In this document: positions 35,376-45,456 of the stretch, piece after piece
Layout: each line of letters opens with the position of its first letter
Position numbering within the stretch: position 1 is the first letter of the stretch
Assembly (NCBI GenBank): GCA_963974715.1
Contig: CAXBDK010000009.1
Coordinates: 62,001 to 126,000, forward strand
Direction: 5' to 3'
Source of the DNA: Sediminicola sp963974715
GTDB lineage: Bacteria; Bacteroidota; Bacteroidia; Flavobacteriales; Flavobacteriaceae
Length of the DNA: 64,000 nt
Program-made: the position numbers and the translations under genes
Notes under the pieces: generated by a model
The model's input: the letters and a program-made list of their open reading frames with translations, nothing else
Databases searched by the model: none
What the model was told of the DNA's origin: nothing

Positions 35376-35747
35376 AGTTTTAGATTAATGGTTACGGTTT
35401 GCGTATATGACTTGTGGCGGTTTTCGAAGCACTTTCTTGTCGGCTTGCAACATACCTAAAACTGGAATATACCACTTTCCCCGCCATAAGTTATATGCGT
35501 TATTACCAGTAGTTTTATTGTTTTCGTATTTAAGGAAATTCAGGAATGAAATCATATAGGAACTCGTTTAGACTTTCTCCAATTGGCTGCAAAATGCTCT
35601 TTTTGTTCCATATCTACTGCTATGCAGCGTAAAAAAGCCTTCATCTGGATCACAAAACGCAATTTTTCGCTTCAATCAAAAAAGTCTAAATGAGTTCAGG
35701 TATAATAAATCGATTTCAATCAAAAGTTATTAGTAACTTTAATCATA
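35376..35747. other. gene-free stretch
   Basis: Contains the 138-bp inverted-repeat element at 35560-35697 and nothing else that I can support. Confidence 0.5.
35560..35697. repeat. 138-bp intergenic element with 15-bp inverted ends
   Basis: GAACTCGTTTAGACT (35560-35574) pairs with 35683-35697 at 14 of 15 positions. A shorter relative with the same end and a CGCTTCAAT stretch lies at 62003-62043. Confidence 0.55.
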
Positions 35748-36188
35748 TCAATTATTGCTTTTTTTTGATATTAGAATATAATTTTTGAATACATAACTCC
35801 AGGGTATTATAACCAAATCTATGATAAAACCTATGAAGTTAGATTTTGTAAGTCCTTCGGCATTGGAACCTTCCAATTGGTTTATAGACCATAATGGATA
35901 CGCTACAATAGACAGCCAAATGATTTTATAAGTGATATTTAGCAAAATTATTGGAATCATTTTAATAGGATGTATCAAACCTATAACGGATAAAACAGCA
36001 AATGTTGCCCACAAACTATATCCAACTGCTGTCATTGGCTCCCATAAATCTTTATTGGTAAATATTGAAATCCATACATCGATGCCTAAAACGGAAATCA
36101 TAAGGACATAATAAAATCTCAATAAGGAAATACGAAATTTTGATAGACCAATTATTTGGTCGACTTTAAAAAAATCGGGGAGTTTCAT
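35748..36188 (-). CDS. small membrane protein of unknown function
   Basis: 146 aa with four hydrophobic segments (about 21-43, 55-72, 77-98, 116-137). No family is recognised. It is AT-rich compared with its neighbours and lies between the LytS-like kinase and its probable LytTR partner, beside an intergenic repeat, so it may be a later arrival. Confidence 0.65.
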   Translation of the reverse strand: MKLPDFFKVDQIIGLSKFRISLLRFYYVLMISVLGIDVWISIFTNKDLWEPMTAVGYSLWATFAVLSVIGLIHPIKMIPIILLNITYKIIWLSIVAYPLWSINQLEGSNAEGLTKSNFIGFIIDLVIIPWSYVFKNYILISKKSNN

Positions 36189-36244
36189 AAGCGTTTTAGT
36201 TTTTTAGTTGTGTTAATTGACATTTTGTAAGCATATAGCTGGAT

Positions 36245-37270
36245 TTAAATTATTGGCAGTTTCACAATAAAATAGTCCAGACTTTTTTGTATTTCAATTT
36301 CCTGTCCCAACAACATCTTGTAGCGTTCGTTCAGGTTGAGCAATCCAATGCCCGTAGAAGGCTCCTTAAAGGTAGGTGGACTGATCGAATTCCTAAAAAT
36401 GATTTGGTTGCCATATATCTTTATATCTATATACAAGGGTTCTATCGATGAAGCACCATTGTGTTTTACAGCATTCTCCAACAAAGGTTGTAAGCACATA
36501 TTGGGTACTTTTTTATGAAGGTTGTCCGGCACGTCCACATTCACTATGATGGCTTCCTCATAACGCATTTCCAAGAGTTCTATATTGGACCGCAAAAAAC
36601 GTATTTCTTTTTGAAGGTCTACCAGTTGTTCCTGGTTATGGGAAAGGGAGTACCTGAATACCTTGGACAGATGCGCTATGTAATCCTGGGCCTTGGCAGG
36701 TTCGGTACGGATTAGGGCCGATACACTGCTCAGGGCGTTAAAAAAGAAATGAGGATTGATCTGTGCCCTTAGGTTGGTCAACTGTACATTGTAATAGGCA
36801 ATCCTTAAGCGCTGGTTTTCGGACTCCCTCATTTTTTCCCTTCTTCCCAGCACTAAGATCCTGATAAGGATACCGACCAGGCCTCTACTGACCAAAAAAC
36901 GGAAAAAATACCCCGCCCTGAACAAACGGCGGTTGATAACATTATCAAAAAGGGCTTCCTGGGAGCGTATGGCCACAAATAACAGTACCAAAAAGAATAG
37001 GACATTGAGTCCCAGAAATTTTTCGGTACGTATGGTGGACTTGCCCTGGGGATCAAAAAAATATGTTAGGTTCACGGCACCCAACAACAGACAGAACAGC
37101 AACTGAAATGAGAGCTGAAAGATAAGCTCCCCAAGATTGAAAACCCAGGGGAGCCCAAACCGTATCCCATCGGAATCGATCAATTTAAAAAGAATATTAA
37201 TGTTTACCGAAAGGGCAATGAATACAGAGGCATAAAGAAGTACTTTTTTCTCTGTGGTAGTAATTTTCAT
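36245..37270 (-). CDS. LytS-like sensor histidine kinase
   Basis: 341 aa. Four hydrophobic segments (about 11-29, 41-71, 87-103, 115-140) and a linker, then the LytS-type His_kinase motif INPHFFFNALSSVSALIRTE, with the phospho-acceptor His in NPHF. An ATPase part follows with CLQPLLENAVKH and STGIGLLNLNERY. No dedicated sensor domain is present, so it probably senses within the membrane. Partner: the LytTR regulator at 34605. Confidence 0.88.
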   Translation of the reverse strand: MKITTTEKKVLLYASVFIALSVNINILFKLIDSDGIRFGLPWVFNLGELIFQLSFQLLFCLLLGAVNLTYFFDPQGKSTIRTEKFLGLNVLFFLVLLFVAIRSQEALFDNVINRRLFRAGYFFRFLVSRGLVGILIRILVLGRREKMRESENQRLRIAYYNVQLTNLRAQINPHFFFNALSSVSALIRTEPAKAQDYIAHLSKVFRYSLSHNQEQLVDLQKEIRFLRSNIELLEMRYEEAIIVNVDVPDNLHKKVPNMCLQPLLENAVKHNGASSIEPLYIDIKIYGNQIIFRNSISPPTFKEPSTGIGLLNLNERYKMLLGQEIEIQKSLDYFIVKLPII

Positions 37271-37334
37271 CTGCAGTACATTCTATAGATCAAATCGGGT
37301 AATAAATAGGCCCCCATCGACGAAAAGATCTTCC

Positions 37335-37709
37335 TTATTGACCTTTGCGTTGTTTTTGGAGCCCCTTTAATTTGTCCCTGTTCTTTTTTTGAAGCTCCTT
37401 ATAAGTCTTGAACTGCTCTTTTGTGAGCAGTTGTTTCAATTCCGAATCCTTTTGGTCGCTCAGTGATTTCATCTCACTGAAACGGGCCCATTTTGACAGA
37501 TCCCTTTCCCTGATCCCTTTAAATTTTTCCATATAACGATCACTGATTTCCCGGAAAGGTCCTTCCTGTTCTTCCGATAGGGCCATTGCGGTGACCTGCT
37601 CCTGGACAATCTCCCCATAGAGTTGTCCATCCCCTGTTTCCTGTTCCTGTGCCGAAACAAAAATCCCTGTCATAATGCAAAAGATAATATATATATTTTT
37701 CATGGTCAT
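37335..37709 (-). CDS. small exported helical protein
   Basis: 124 aa from the ATG at 37709 (a second ATG two codons later also fits). Signal peptide IYIIFCIMTGIFVSAQ, then a charged, mostly helical protein (LSEEQEGPFREISDRYMEKF, LLTKEQFKTYKELQKKNRDK) that resembles Spy/CpxP-like periplasmic chaperones and small DUF proteins of Bacteroidota. The open frame reaching 37820 is a chance extension. Confidence 0.65.
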   Translation of the reverse strand: MTMKNIYIIFCIMTGIFVSAQEQETGDGQLYGEIVQEQVTAMALSEEQEGPFREISDRYMEKFKGIRERDLSKWARFSEMKSLSDQKDSELKQLLTKEQFKTYKELQKKNRDKLKGLQKQRKGQ

Positions 37710-37954
37710 AAATTTAATTACTATGTCGGTACAAGTATAGACCCTCCCCGTTCTTTTTTTACTGATGATAAGGGCGAAGCTGAAAAAGTGATGGTCCAAC
37801 CGACCAAATAAAGGGGGCAAAGGAATTGTGCCTATTGGTCATAATGCATCAAATACGGTTCAACTGCCAATTTTACAGCTTGGTCCCTTTCTTTGTCCAT
37901 AACACATACGCCGTTTTTTATCTTGGTCCATTTCAATTCAATTCCCTTGGTATT

Positions 37955-38887
37955 ATGTTAAAGATCGAGATTAAATCCCTGCCACTGCCCTTACTCCTAT
38001 TAGTTGTAATGGCATGCCAAAAGGATGAAAATGATTCAATAGGAACAGGACTAGCAGTTTATCGCATTCCCGTGGTGGTACATGTGGTGCACAATGGGGA
38101 AGCGGTTGGCCAAGGAGCTAATATAAGTTTGGAACAGGTTCAGAGCCAGATAGCGGTTTTAAACGAGGACTTCAGAAGAAAAGCAGGTACCAACGGGCAC
38201 AACCAACATCCCGATGGCGTCGATACCCAGATCGAATTCTTTCTTGCGGAAACAGATCCGGATGGTAGAATTTTATTGGAACCGGGCATAGATCGGATAG
38301 ATGGCGGAAGGACGGAATGGCCCAAAGGGGCCGTGAGAAATCCCATAGACACCAGTTTAAAACCTTCTACTATTTGGCCACCTACCCAATATTTTAATAT
38401 ATGGACCGTAAATTTTGGTGGGTTTTCGGGGCGTAACCTGCTTGGATACGCCCAGTTTCCCGATATGTCCGGGTTAGAAGGGCTTGAGGAAATTGGTGGA
38501 GCGCCTGAAACCGATGGCATTGCAATAGGTCATTCCTATTTTGGAAGCAGTGAAAAAGGAAGTTTTGCACAACTGTACGCTCCCTTTGATCTGGGAAGGA
38601 CGGCCACCCATGAAGTGGGCCATTGGCTGGGCCTAAGACATATATGGGGAGATGGGGACTGTTCCGTGGACGATTATTGCACGGACACCCCTGCCACTGC
38701 TGGACCAAATTACGGATGCCCCCTGGACGCACAGGGCTGTTATGAGCCCGCCATGGCGAGCAATTATATGGATTATACCGATGATGGCTGTATGGATATC
38801 TTTACCCACGACCAAAAGGAGCGAATGATCCAAGTGTTGGAAAATAGTCCCCGCAGGAAGGAAATGGTACAGTTATATATGGAATAG
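37955..38887 (+). CDS. M43 (pappalysin-type) zinc metalloprotease, lipoprotein
   Basis: 310 aa from the ATG at 37955, chosen because it gives a lipoprotein signal (LLLLVVMAC). The active site is HEVGHWLGLRH (HExxHxxGxxH), followed by the Met-turn SNYMDYTDDGCM; paired Cys in CSVDDYC and GCPLDAQGC are typical of M43B. It lacks the C-terminal secretion domain found in many secreted relatives and is probably tethered to an outer surface. Confidence 0.9.
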   Translation: MLKIEIKSLPLPLLLLVVMACQKDENDSIGTGLAVYRIPVVVHVVHNGEAVGQGANISLEQVQSQIAVLNEDFRRKAGTNGHNQHPDGVDTQIEFFLAETDPDGRILLEPGIDRIDGGRTEWPKGAVRNPIDTSLKPSTIWPPTQYFNIWTVNFGGFSGRNLLGYAQFPDMSGLEGLEEIGGAPETDGIAIGHSYFGSSEKGSFAQLYAPFDLGRTATHEVGHWLGLRHIWGDGDCSVDDYCTDTPATAGPNYGCPLDAQGCYEPAMASNYMDYTDDGCMDIFTHDQKERMIQVLENSPRRKEMVQLYME

Positions 38888-39075
38888 GCGAATAGGTCTT
38901 ATAATGTGCTGGCACCATACCCAAACCAATATGCTCAATTATCAGTGCTTGTTTGAAGCTGAAAATGATGATTTTGCATACCTAGAAAAAATCTTTATAT
39001 AGCACCCGGATGGAGGGTGGCAAACCGTAACTGGGGCTTAATAAAATAACACAAGGCCAACCTATAGTCAGTGAG

Positions 39076-39762
39076 TCACAATAATCTCCCATCGGTTAAT
39101 TCAATCACCCTATCGCAATTGGCCGCAAAATCATCATCATGGGTTACCGTAATTATAGTCTGTCCGTATTGCGAAGCCAATTCTTTAAAAATATCAAAGA
39201 CAATCCCCGAATTTTTGGAATCCAGATTTCCAGTAGGTTCGTCGCCCATGATTACGGCCGGGTTATTTATCAATGCCCTGGCAATGGCTACACGCTGCTG
39301 TTGCCCACCGGAAAGGTTAGTTGTTAATTTATTCGCTTGATCTTTTATACCTAATATATTGAGTTTCTCAATAGCACTTTTCTTTATTTCCTCTTTTGAA
39401 TATTTTCCCAACTTTAATGCTGGCAACATTACATTGTCCAAAGCTGAAAATTCCGGTAGTAAATAATGGAACTGAAATACAAACCCAATGTGCTCATTCC
39501 TAAACTTGGCCAGTTCATTCTGAGATTTATTTGTCAGATCCATTCCGTTCATGGTCAAATTTCCCTCAAAATCGGTATCCATTGTTGATAAAACATACAA
39601 TAGGGTTGATTTTCCCGAACCTGATTTTCCAATAAGGGATAAAAATTCTCCTTTTTTTACCTCAAATGAAATTTCCTTTAAAACTTGAAACTTCTGTGGT
39701 TCATTAAAGTATTTAGAAATTTTTGTTGCTTTCAACGCAATATCATTGTTGGTATCTATCAT
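39076..39762 (-). CDS. ABC transporter ATPase (MacB/LolD type)
   Basis: 228 aa. Walker A GKSGSGKST (45-53), signature LSGGQQQRVAIARAL, Walker B VIMGDEPTGNLD and H-loop TVTHDD. The class powers MacB/FtsX-type mechanotransmission. Last gene of a four-gene operon: TolC-like, adaptor, FtsX-like permease and ATPase. Confidence 0.92.
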   Translation of the reverse strand: MIDTNNDIALKATKISKYFNEPQKFQVLKEISFEVKKGEFLSLIGKSGSGKSTLLYVLSTMDTDFEGNLTMNGMDLTNKSQNELAKFRNEHIGFVFQFHYLLPEFSALDNVMLPALKLGKYSKEEIKKSAIEKLNILGIKDQANKLTTNLSGGQQQRVAIARALINNPAVIMGDEPTGNLDSKNSGIVFDIFKELASQYGQTIITVTHDDDFAANCDRVIELTDGRLL

Positions 39763-41007
39763 TTAACTTCGTATTATTTCAACAGGATCTAACTTGGAGG
39801 CTTTTCTAGCGGGTAAATAACCTGCAATAAATGTTGTAATTAGCCCAAAAAGAAATGCCATTATAAAATCCCAGACGTCAAAGGCAATGGGCAGGGTTTC
39901 CAAATTGGCAATCTTAAAAGGAATAAGGTGTATTAAATTTGATACCACATAACCTAAAAACAAGCCTGCCAAATCTCCAATAATGCCAATTATAATAGAC
40001 TGTGTAAGGAAAATTTGAACAATATCCCCACCATCAAAACCTATGGCTTTCAAGATGGCAATTTCCCTTATTTTCTCGTTTACGGTCATATTCATAATAT
40101 TGTATATCCCAAATCCGGCCACCATTAAAATAGTTAAAGAAACAGATATCGCGATAATATCCCTTAACCCATTGGCCGCCTCCAGCTGTCCGTTTGCCTC
40201 CTGCCACGGCTCTACCTTATAATCAGTTTTGGCACTTAGCCTTTGAGCTATTTCAGGTGCCTTATTATAATCTGCCACATTGATCTGTATATCACTTACA
40301 AATCCCATATTTTTAGAGAGTAATTGCCGTGCTGTACCTATTTTTATAAATGCCTTTCCATTATCTACACTACCTAAAGTGGTTTTAAAAATGCCCACAA
40401 TCTTATAATTTCTACTTACATTGTCCGCAGTAATAACCGTGGCATTGTCATTGAGTTTAAGGCTCAGCCGCTGTGCAAGTCCGGCACCCATTATAATGCC
40501 GTCATTTCTTGTTTTTAGGTTGTCCCAACTTCCTTCGATAATATATTGTGCAGTTCCAAACAGGTCGTTCTCGTATTGCACATCTATTCCGGATAACAAC
40601 CCATTCAATTCGGTTGCTCCGTTCCTAAAAAAAACATTTATGTTCAATTGGGGTGCTATCCCTGTTATGCCCTCATCCGTAGATATGGAATGGATTATGG
40701 CCTCCGAATTTTTAATTCCATCCGTATATTGCATCACCTTGGGGTTTCTAAGGTGTATAACCGTATTGCTATCTTCTAAATTGGCCATTAAATTGGTGTT
40801 GTCTTCAGGAAGGTCATTGTAGATGCGTATATGTGCCAGGGTACTAAATGCCAAGTCTGTTTGGGCATTATTTACCCCGGACATAAAACTGTTCATAAAA
40901 ACATACATGGAAATACCAAAGGTTACACTAAGTACTGCAACTAGGGTTTGCTTGCCCCTGGAAGTTAAATGGGCTAGGGCTATTTTGTAATTCGTGGGGT
41001 TACGCAC
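39763..41007 (-). CDS. FtsX/MacB-type ABC permease
   Basis: 414 aa. An N-terminal transmembrane segment (about 20-42), a large periplasmic MacB_PCD-like domain (about 45-270) and three C-terminal transmembrane segments with the family motif EKIREIAILKAIGFDGGDI and PARKASKLDPVEII at the end. It lies between the adaptor and the ATPase with one- or two-base spacing. Confidence 0.92.
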   Translation of the reverse strand: MRNPTNYKIALAHLTSRGKQTLVAVLSVTFGISMYVFMNSFMSGVNNAQTDLAFSTLAHIRIYNDLPEDNTNLMANLEDSNTVIHLRNPKVMQYTDGIKNSEAIIHSISTDEGITGIAPQLNINVFFRNGATELNGLLSGIDVQYENDLFGTAQYIIEGSWDNLKTRNDGIIMGAGLAQRLSLKLNDNATVITADNVSRNYKIVGIFKTTLGSVDNGKAFIKIGTARQLLSKNMGFVSDIQINVADYNKAPEIAQRLSAKTDYKVEPWQEANGQLEAANGLRDIIAISVSLTILMVAGFGIYNIMNMTVNEKIREIAILKAIGFDGGDIVQIFLTQSIIIGIIGDLAGLFLGYVVSNLIHLIPFKIANLETLPIAFDVWDFIMAFLFGLITTFIAGYLPARKASKLDPVEIIRS

Positions 41008-41008
41008 C

Positions 41009-42136
41009 TTATTTTACTTTAGGAACCTGTACTTCGCTGTCCTCATCCAGCCCTTCTATAATTTCTGCCCAGTCATTATTTCTAATTCCAACGGTAACAT
41101 ATACTTTCTTATCCTTAGTTTGAACACTGTCGCCTTCCGCAATGCAGGCTATAGGTAGCAACAAGGCATTCTCTTTATGGGCAATGATAATATTAGCCTG
41201 TAGCTGTGTCCCGGAAAATAGTTCCTCCATTGGTTCGGTAAAAATAGCCTCCACAATAAACGATTGCTCAACCCTGTCAAAGGCAGGATAAATCCTAGAA
41301 ATCTCAGCGGAAAACAAACGGTTTTTCTTGGTATTTAAGGCTACTTTTAAGCCTTGACCCAAGGCAATTCTATTGATGTCATCCTCGGCAACATACAGTT
41401 TTATAATATCCTTTCCCCCTCCTACTTTGGCAAGCACTTCCCCTCGTTTCACCAATTCCCCCAATTTTTTGTAAATATTTAAAATACTTCCATTGAGCAT
41501 AGCGGTAATGAGGTAATCAGCATTGTTCTCCTGTTGTATCGTCAAGGCATTTTTAGCGCTGTGCAAAGAAACATTCAGCGCTTGTTGCAAATCCATCAAG
41601 GTAGCCTCAAGTATTTTTAAATTGTTTTCGGATGTTTGCAATTGTAATCGGGACTTCTCAAAATCAACTTCCGAGACAGCGCTACTTTTTATGAGTTTGG
41701 CATATCGTTCAAAATTCTTCCGGTCCAAATCCAATTGTGTTTTGGCTTGTTCTATCTGTACCTTCGTTTGCGCAATTTGAGGAGAATTACTGCTTGCCTT
41801 TAATTTGGCATCATTATAATGAATTAAGGCATTGTCCAACTCGGCGTGTTGTACCTCATTGGAAATAGTAAACAAGGCGGTGCCTATGGAAATACTATCT
41901 CCCTCAGACAAGAAAGATTGTCTTAAAAATCCATCGACATTCGAGGTAATATTATATTCAGTAGATTTGGCAATATACCCACTTGCAAAAACCACATCCA
42001 CAATGTCCTTTCTCTGAGGTATTACATAATTACTGTTATTGCATCCGGTAATAGCCGTAGCAATCAAAAGGAATAGTAGCAAACCTTTTGTGACATTGTA
42101 TAGTTTGGATTTATTGTCTGGATAATATGCTTGCAT
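41009..42136 (-). CDS. HlyD/MacA-type periplasmic adaptor, lipoprotein
   Basis: 375 aa. Signal peptide with ATAITGC lipobox, barrel-sandwich segments around 45-95 and 205-245, and a coiled-coil hairpin in between (about 100-190, NFERYAKLIKSSAVSEVDFE). A C-terminal beta domain follows. It connects the FtsX-like permease to the TolC-like channel; the start overlaps the upstream gene by 26 bp. Confidence 0.88.
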   Translation of the reverse strand: MQAYYPDNKSKLYNVTKGLLLFLLIATAITGCNNSNYVIPQRKDIVDVVFASGYIAKSTEYNITSNVDGFLRQSFLSEGDSISIGTALFTISNEVQHAELDNALIHYNDAKLKASSNSPQIAQTKVQIEQAKTQLDLDRKNFERYAKLIKSSAVSEVDFEKSRLQLQTSENNLKILEATLMDLQQALNVSLHSAKNALTIQQENNADYLITAMLNGSILNIYKKLGELVKRGEVLAKVGGGKDIIKLYVAEDDINRIALGQGLKVALNTKKNRLFSAEISRIYPAFDRVEQSFIVEAIFTEPMEELFSGTQLQANIIIAHKENALLLPIACIAEGDSVQTKDKKVYVTVGIRNNDWAEIIEGLDEDSEVQVPKVK

Positions 42137-43427
42137 AATATATATAGGTGCTTGACAAAGTGTTCAGATAATTATTCTGTGATTTTAAGTAATCCTCAAA
42201 AGATTTGAAGTACATATCCAATCCTATAAGACCCTCATTATATTGCTGAAGCGTTAATGCAGTATTCTCCCTGTTTAATTGGTAATGCTCAAAGCTCGAT
42301 TGTAACCCCTCCAAACTCGTCTCGTAGTTCTTTAATAAAACACGGTCGTTTAATAAACCCTTTTCTTTTTCTATCTCATAGTTATGTAAAGCAATCTCGG
42401 CATCTAGTTTGGAGATTTTAACCTTGTTTTTATTTGTAAATCCCGTAAAAATGGGAATCGAAATATTCAAATTCAAATAGCGGTAATCCGTCCAGTCGCC
42501 ACCACTAAAAGTAAGTCCGAAATTATCCCTGTACTGCTGTTGCCCCAAATATGAGTTTGCCGTTAATTTGGGATAATAACTCCCTTTTTGAGTCTTTATC
42601 TGAAGTAAGGAATGCTCTTTGTGTAACCATGCCATTTTTACACTCATGGACTCCTTTAATGACACTGTGGTTACAGGGCTAGGAGCAAATTCAATGGTTT
42701 CCGTTAACTTTGTCGTTTCGTTCACTTGCCGTCCCAATAAAATGTGCAACTCATTTAAATAGGTGTTTAGCATTTGCTCACTACTTCCAATGGTCTGCTT
42801 AATTAAATAGTAGTTCATTGCCGCCTGATTAACGTTTATTTTATCCAGAAGACCGGCGCTGAATTTTTGTTGTGTTAAGACCATAATGCTGTCTGCAATT
42901 TTTAAATCCTGCTTATTTATTTCCAACGCTTTCCTCGCTATTAAGGCAGAGAAGTAATAAAGCGCTGTTTCTTCCTTTAATTTTTGCTTAAAGGAAGAAA
43001 GATCCAATTTGGCTATGTCAATATTAGATTGCATTAATTTGGTGTTCATTTGCAACTGCCAGTCAAACAAGTTCTTAGAGATATAAAAGCCGGCATTATA
43101 ATTGTATTCCTGGCCCAATTGCGCATTTACTACTTCTCCAGGTTGTCCAAATATCTCTCCGGGAAGTGGCGTAGTCGCAAGATTTATATTTCTTTGGCCT
43201 ACCGCAGATCCCGTAATGGTTGGCAACCTGTGCGCCTTGGCAATTTTATAGTTTTTCTCCGCCTTCTCCTTTTGTAATTCATATATTAAAATGCTTGGGT
43301 TGGCTACCAATACTTTTTCAATGGCATCCATAACGGAATGTATTTCAATGGCCTTTCCTTGTTGTGCATATAGCCCTAAGGTGCCTAATGTAAAAAGGCA
43401 AAATACCATCGCAAGAATCTTTCTCAT
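42111..43427 (-). CDS. TolC-family outer membrane channel
   Basis: 438 aa from the ATG at 43427, giving the signal peptide ILAMVFCLFTLGTLGLYAQQ; the open frame to 43535 is a chance extension. Two OEP repeats with long amphipathic helices (around 120-230 and 300-420). First gene of the tripartite efflux operon. Confidence 0.88.
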   Translation of the reverse strand: MRKILAMVFCLFTLGTLGLYAQQGKAIEIHSVMDAIEKVLVANPSILIYELQKEKAEKNYKIAKAHRLPTITGSAVGQRNINLATTPLPGEIFGQPGEVVNAQLGQEYNYNAGFYISKNLFDWQLQMNTKLMQSNIDIAKLDLSSFKQKLKEETALYYFSALIARKALEINKQDLKIADSIMVLTQQKFSAGLLDKINVNQAAMNYYLIKQTIGSSEQMLNTYLNELHILLGRQVNETTKLTETIEFAPSPVTTVSLKESMSVKMAWLHKEHSLLQIKTQKGSYYPKLTANSYLGQQQYRDNFGLTFSGGDWTDYRYLNLNISIPIFTGFTNKNKVKISKLDAEIALHNYEIEKEKGLLNDRVLLKNYETSLEGLQSSFEHYQLNRENTALTLQQYNEGLIGLDMYFKSFEDYLKSQNNYLNTLSSTYIYYASILSRQ

Positions 43428-43464
43428 CTGTATAATGTCTAAGCCTAAATTGTTGGTTTTCCAT

Positions 43465-43876
43465 TCAGGTCCAGTAAATCGTTTTCGAAAACCACCCTCG
43501 GGAAAGCGTAATTTGCAAGGTGTCCTGGTCATCATCCATCGAAATTACACAGCTCAATTCCTCATCGCCTTTGGGGGCAACGAGCAACCCTTTAACCCAT
43601 TCATTTTTCTTATACACCAAGTCCTTTAAAACGGTCTTCCCCAGTGCATTCCTAAGTTTTTCATCCTTCACCATATGAGCCGATGTACTCCCACCTTTTT
43701 TTCACTTTGAATAATGTTCAATACTTCGCCAAAATACTTTTCACCCTGTTTATAAATTTGGATTTCTGCGTTTTTTTGATCATTCAACCAAATACCAAGA
43801 ATACGGTCCCCCTCATGCTGTGCAAAAGTTTGTAACCCTTATGGCCAAACAGTATAGTAAAAAAGAGTATTTTCAT
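43465..43876 (-). pseudogene. DUF2147 family protein, two frameshifts
   Basis: The three parts of a DUF2147 protein lie in different frames: a signal peptide (MKILFFTILFG at 43876), a middle part (RILGIWLNDQKNAEIQIYKQ, GEKYFGEVL) and an end part (RNALGKTVLKDLVYKKNEW, GWFSKTIYW). One break is near 43834; the other is at a seven-A run (plus-strand T-run 43696-43702) where an eighth A would restore GGSTSAHMVKDE. With two breaks, real decay is likelier than error. Confidence 0.75.
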
Positions 43877-44037
43877 TTTTTAGGCTTTTATAATTTTCGA
43901 CAAATATCCCATCTATAATCATCCTGCTAAGAAATGAAACTCTGAAGCTGTCAAAATGAAGTGTGAGTTATCCGGACGGTGTATTAGGTTTATCAGCTCA
44001 ATATCATAACTCCAATACAAAGGGGATTAAAACCAAA

Positions 44038-44064
44038 AAAGTAGGACCCAATGGATCCTACTTT
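44038..44064 (-). terminator. intrinsic terminator
   Basis: Nine-bp stem AAAGTAGGA/TCCTACTTT, followed on the minus strand by TTTTTT; it lies 31 bp after the lipoprotein gene. Confidence 0.75.
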
Positions 44065-44095
44065 AAGGAAACTAAACTACCACATCAATAAAAAA

Positions 44096-44839
44096 CTAGT
44101 TGCTTATACTCAAATTATTGGTATTCACATAAAACACCTCGCCGCTGTCAAATGTTATCTTGGCCTTGTCTTCATCTATGAACTTCACAATTCCCGTGTA
44201 GGTATAGGTAAGGTTGTTATAACTGTACTCCTCAGTAAGCGTAAATGTAGAAGTCCCGGAAACAATTTTTCCTGTTTCCTTGGAAACCTGTACATCAACA
44301 ACATCACTCTCGTAGGTAAAATCATAATTTTCATTGGAATAGACCGTTTCCCACCCTCCATTTCTGGTATAAGCACCATTATAAATTTCATTTTCACTGC
44401 TATCTTCCAATCCTGTGGTAATAAAATCAACATGGATGGTATGTGTCTTAGAAATGCGCACAGATTCTATAGTCTGTTCCGCCAGCAAATCATATGACAC
44501 GTACAAATCCGGGTCGCAATATTTCGTAAAGGATTCGGTATAGTCGTACACATAGGTCGTAAGCCCGGATGCCGTAAAATCGCCTGTTTCAGATTCACTC
44601 TCCTCATTTAAAACTTCACATTCGTGATTCCCTTCAATTTCCTCGCTTACCTTATCAAAATTGGCTACCAGTCCGTAAGATTCATAAGCCAGGGATATGG
44701 CAATTGCTTCTTGCGCATCCTCATAGGAGTAAATCACTAAAACACCATCATCGTCATCCTCACAAGAAGTCGTTAACAACGTTGCCGTGAAAAGCAATGA
44801 AAAAATGATACCCCATCTCACTCGTGTTTTTGTTTTCAT
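44096..44839 (-). CDS. surface lipoprotein, probable paralogue of 32856-33644
   Basis: 247 aa from the ATG at 44839. Signal peptide with lipobox LLTTSC and an acidic EDDDDG tail signal. The mature part begins with a helix (YEDAQEAIAISLAYE), then beta-rich Thr/Ser/Tyr-rich sequence ending with TYTGIVKFIDEDKAKITFDS. The architecture matches the lipoprotein at 32856. Function unknown. Confidence 0.7.
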   Translation of the reverse strand: MKTKTRVRWGIIFSLLFTATLLTTSCEDDDDGVLVIYSYEDAQEAIAISLAYESYGLVANFDKVSEEIEGNHECEVLNEESESETGDFTASGLTTYVYDYTESFTKYCDPDLYVSYDLLAEQTIESVRISKTHTIHVDFITTGLEDSSENEIYNGAYTRNGGWETVYSNENYDFTYESDVVDVQVSKETGKIVSGTSTFTLTEEYSYNNLTYTYTGIVKFIDEDKAKITFDSGEVFYVNTNNLSISN

Positions 44840-44869
44840 ATTTTTTTTGATTAAATTATTTACGGCCAT

Positions 44870-45456
44870 AAACTACCATGGCTCCGTTCAATTCTTGCCC
44901 CACCTTTAGCGGAGAGTCCTAAAATCCTATTGTAACAGCCATAACCTGTGTTATATGCTCCAGCAACCCCTTTACGCCTTTCAAGAGAGAGAGAGAGATC
45001 TCCCTGCTCAAAGAATCCCGAATGCAATAAAAAACGGCTTTCGGATTAGCTCCTTTTCGATATGCCAAGGCCATGTTACACCCCATAACACTGCCAAGGA
45101 TACCCTATTTCACACAACCCATTATGAAAACAAGCACTTCGTATACCCCAAACGTGGCAACACATTACACCAAGCAAAACCACCAAGTAGAAGTAGATCT
45201 GGTGATGAAAATTATACATCCGTTTTTATGCATTGCGTCCCCCTTGGCCTACCAGTTGATATTTCCAAATAAATACACAACCTCCATGGCCATTTCTATA
45301 GATTCCCTTGCCAAGCTATGAGAACGCGTGTAGTTATGCATAATCGTAGGCACATCCCCTAACCCGCCTTCCATAACCCTCATAAAAATTATGGCGCTCC
45401 CGTGTACGCTATCAAAAAAGGTTTCCAAGAAGCCTACAAAATTGAAAACCAAGAAG
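44870..45456. other. gene-free stretch
   Basis: Several short open frames in both directions, none with a convincing signal, codon pattern or family. It may hold gene debris. No repeat seen. Confidence 0.45.

Noticed and set aside
44955..45452. Small open frames on both strands
   Set aside because: No signal peptide, domain or credible start; composition differs between frames without a consistent coding pattern.
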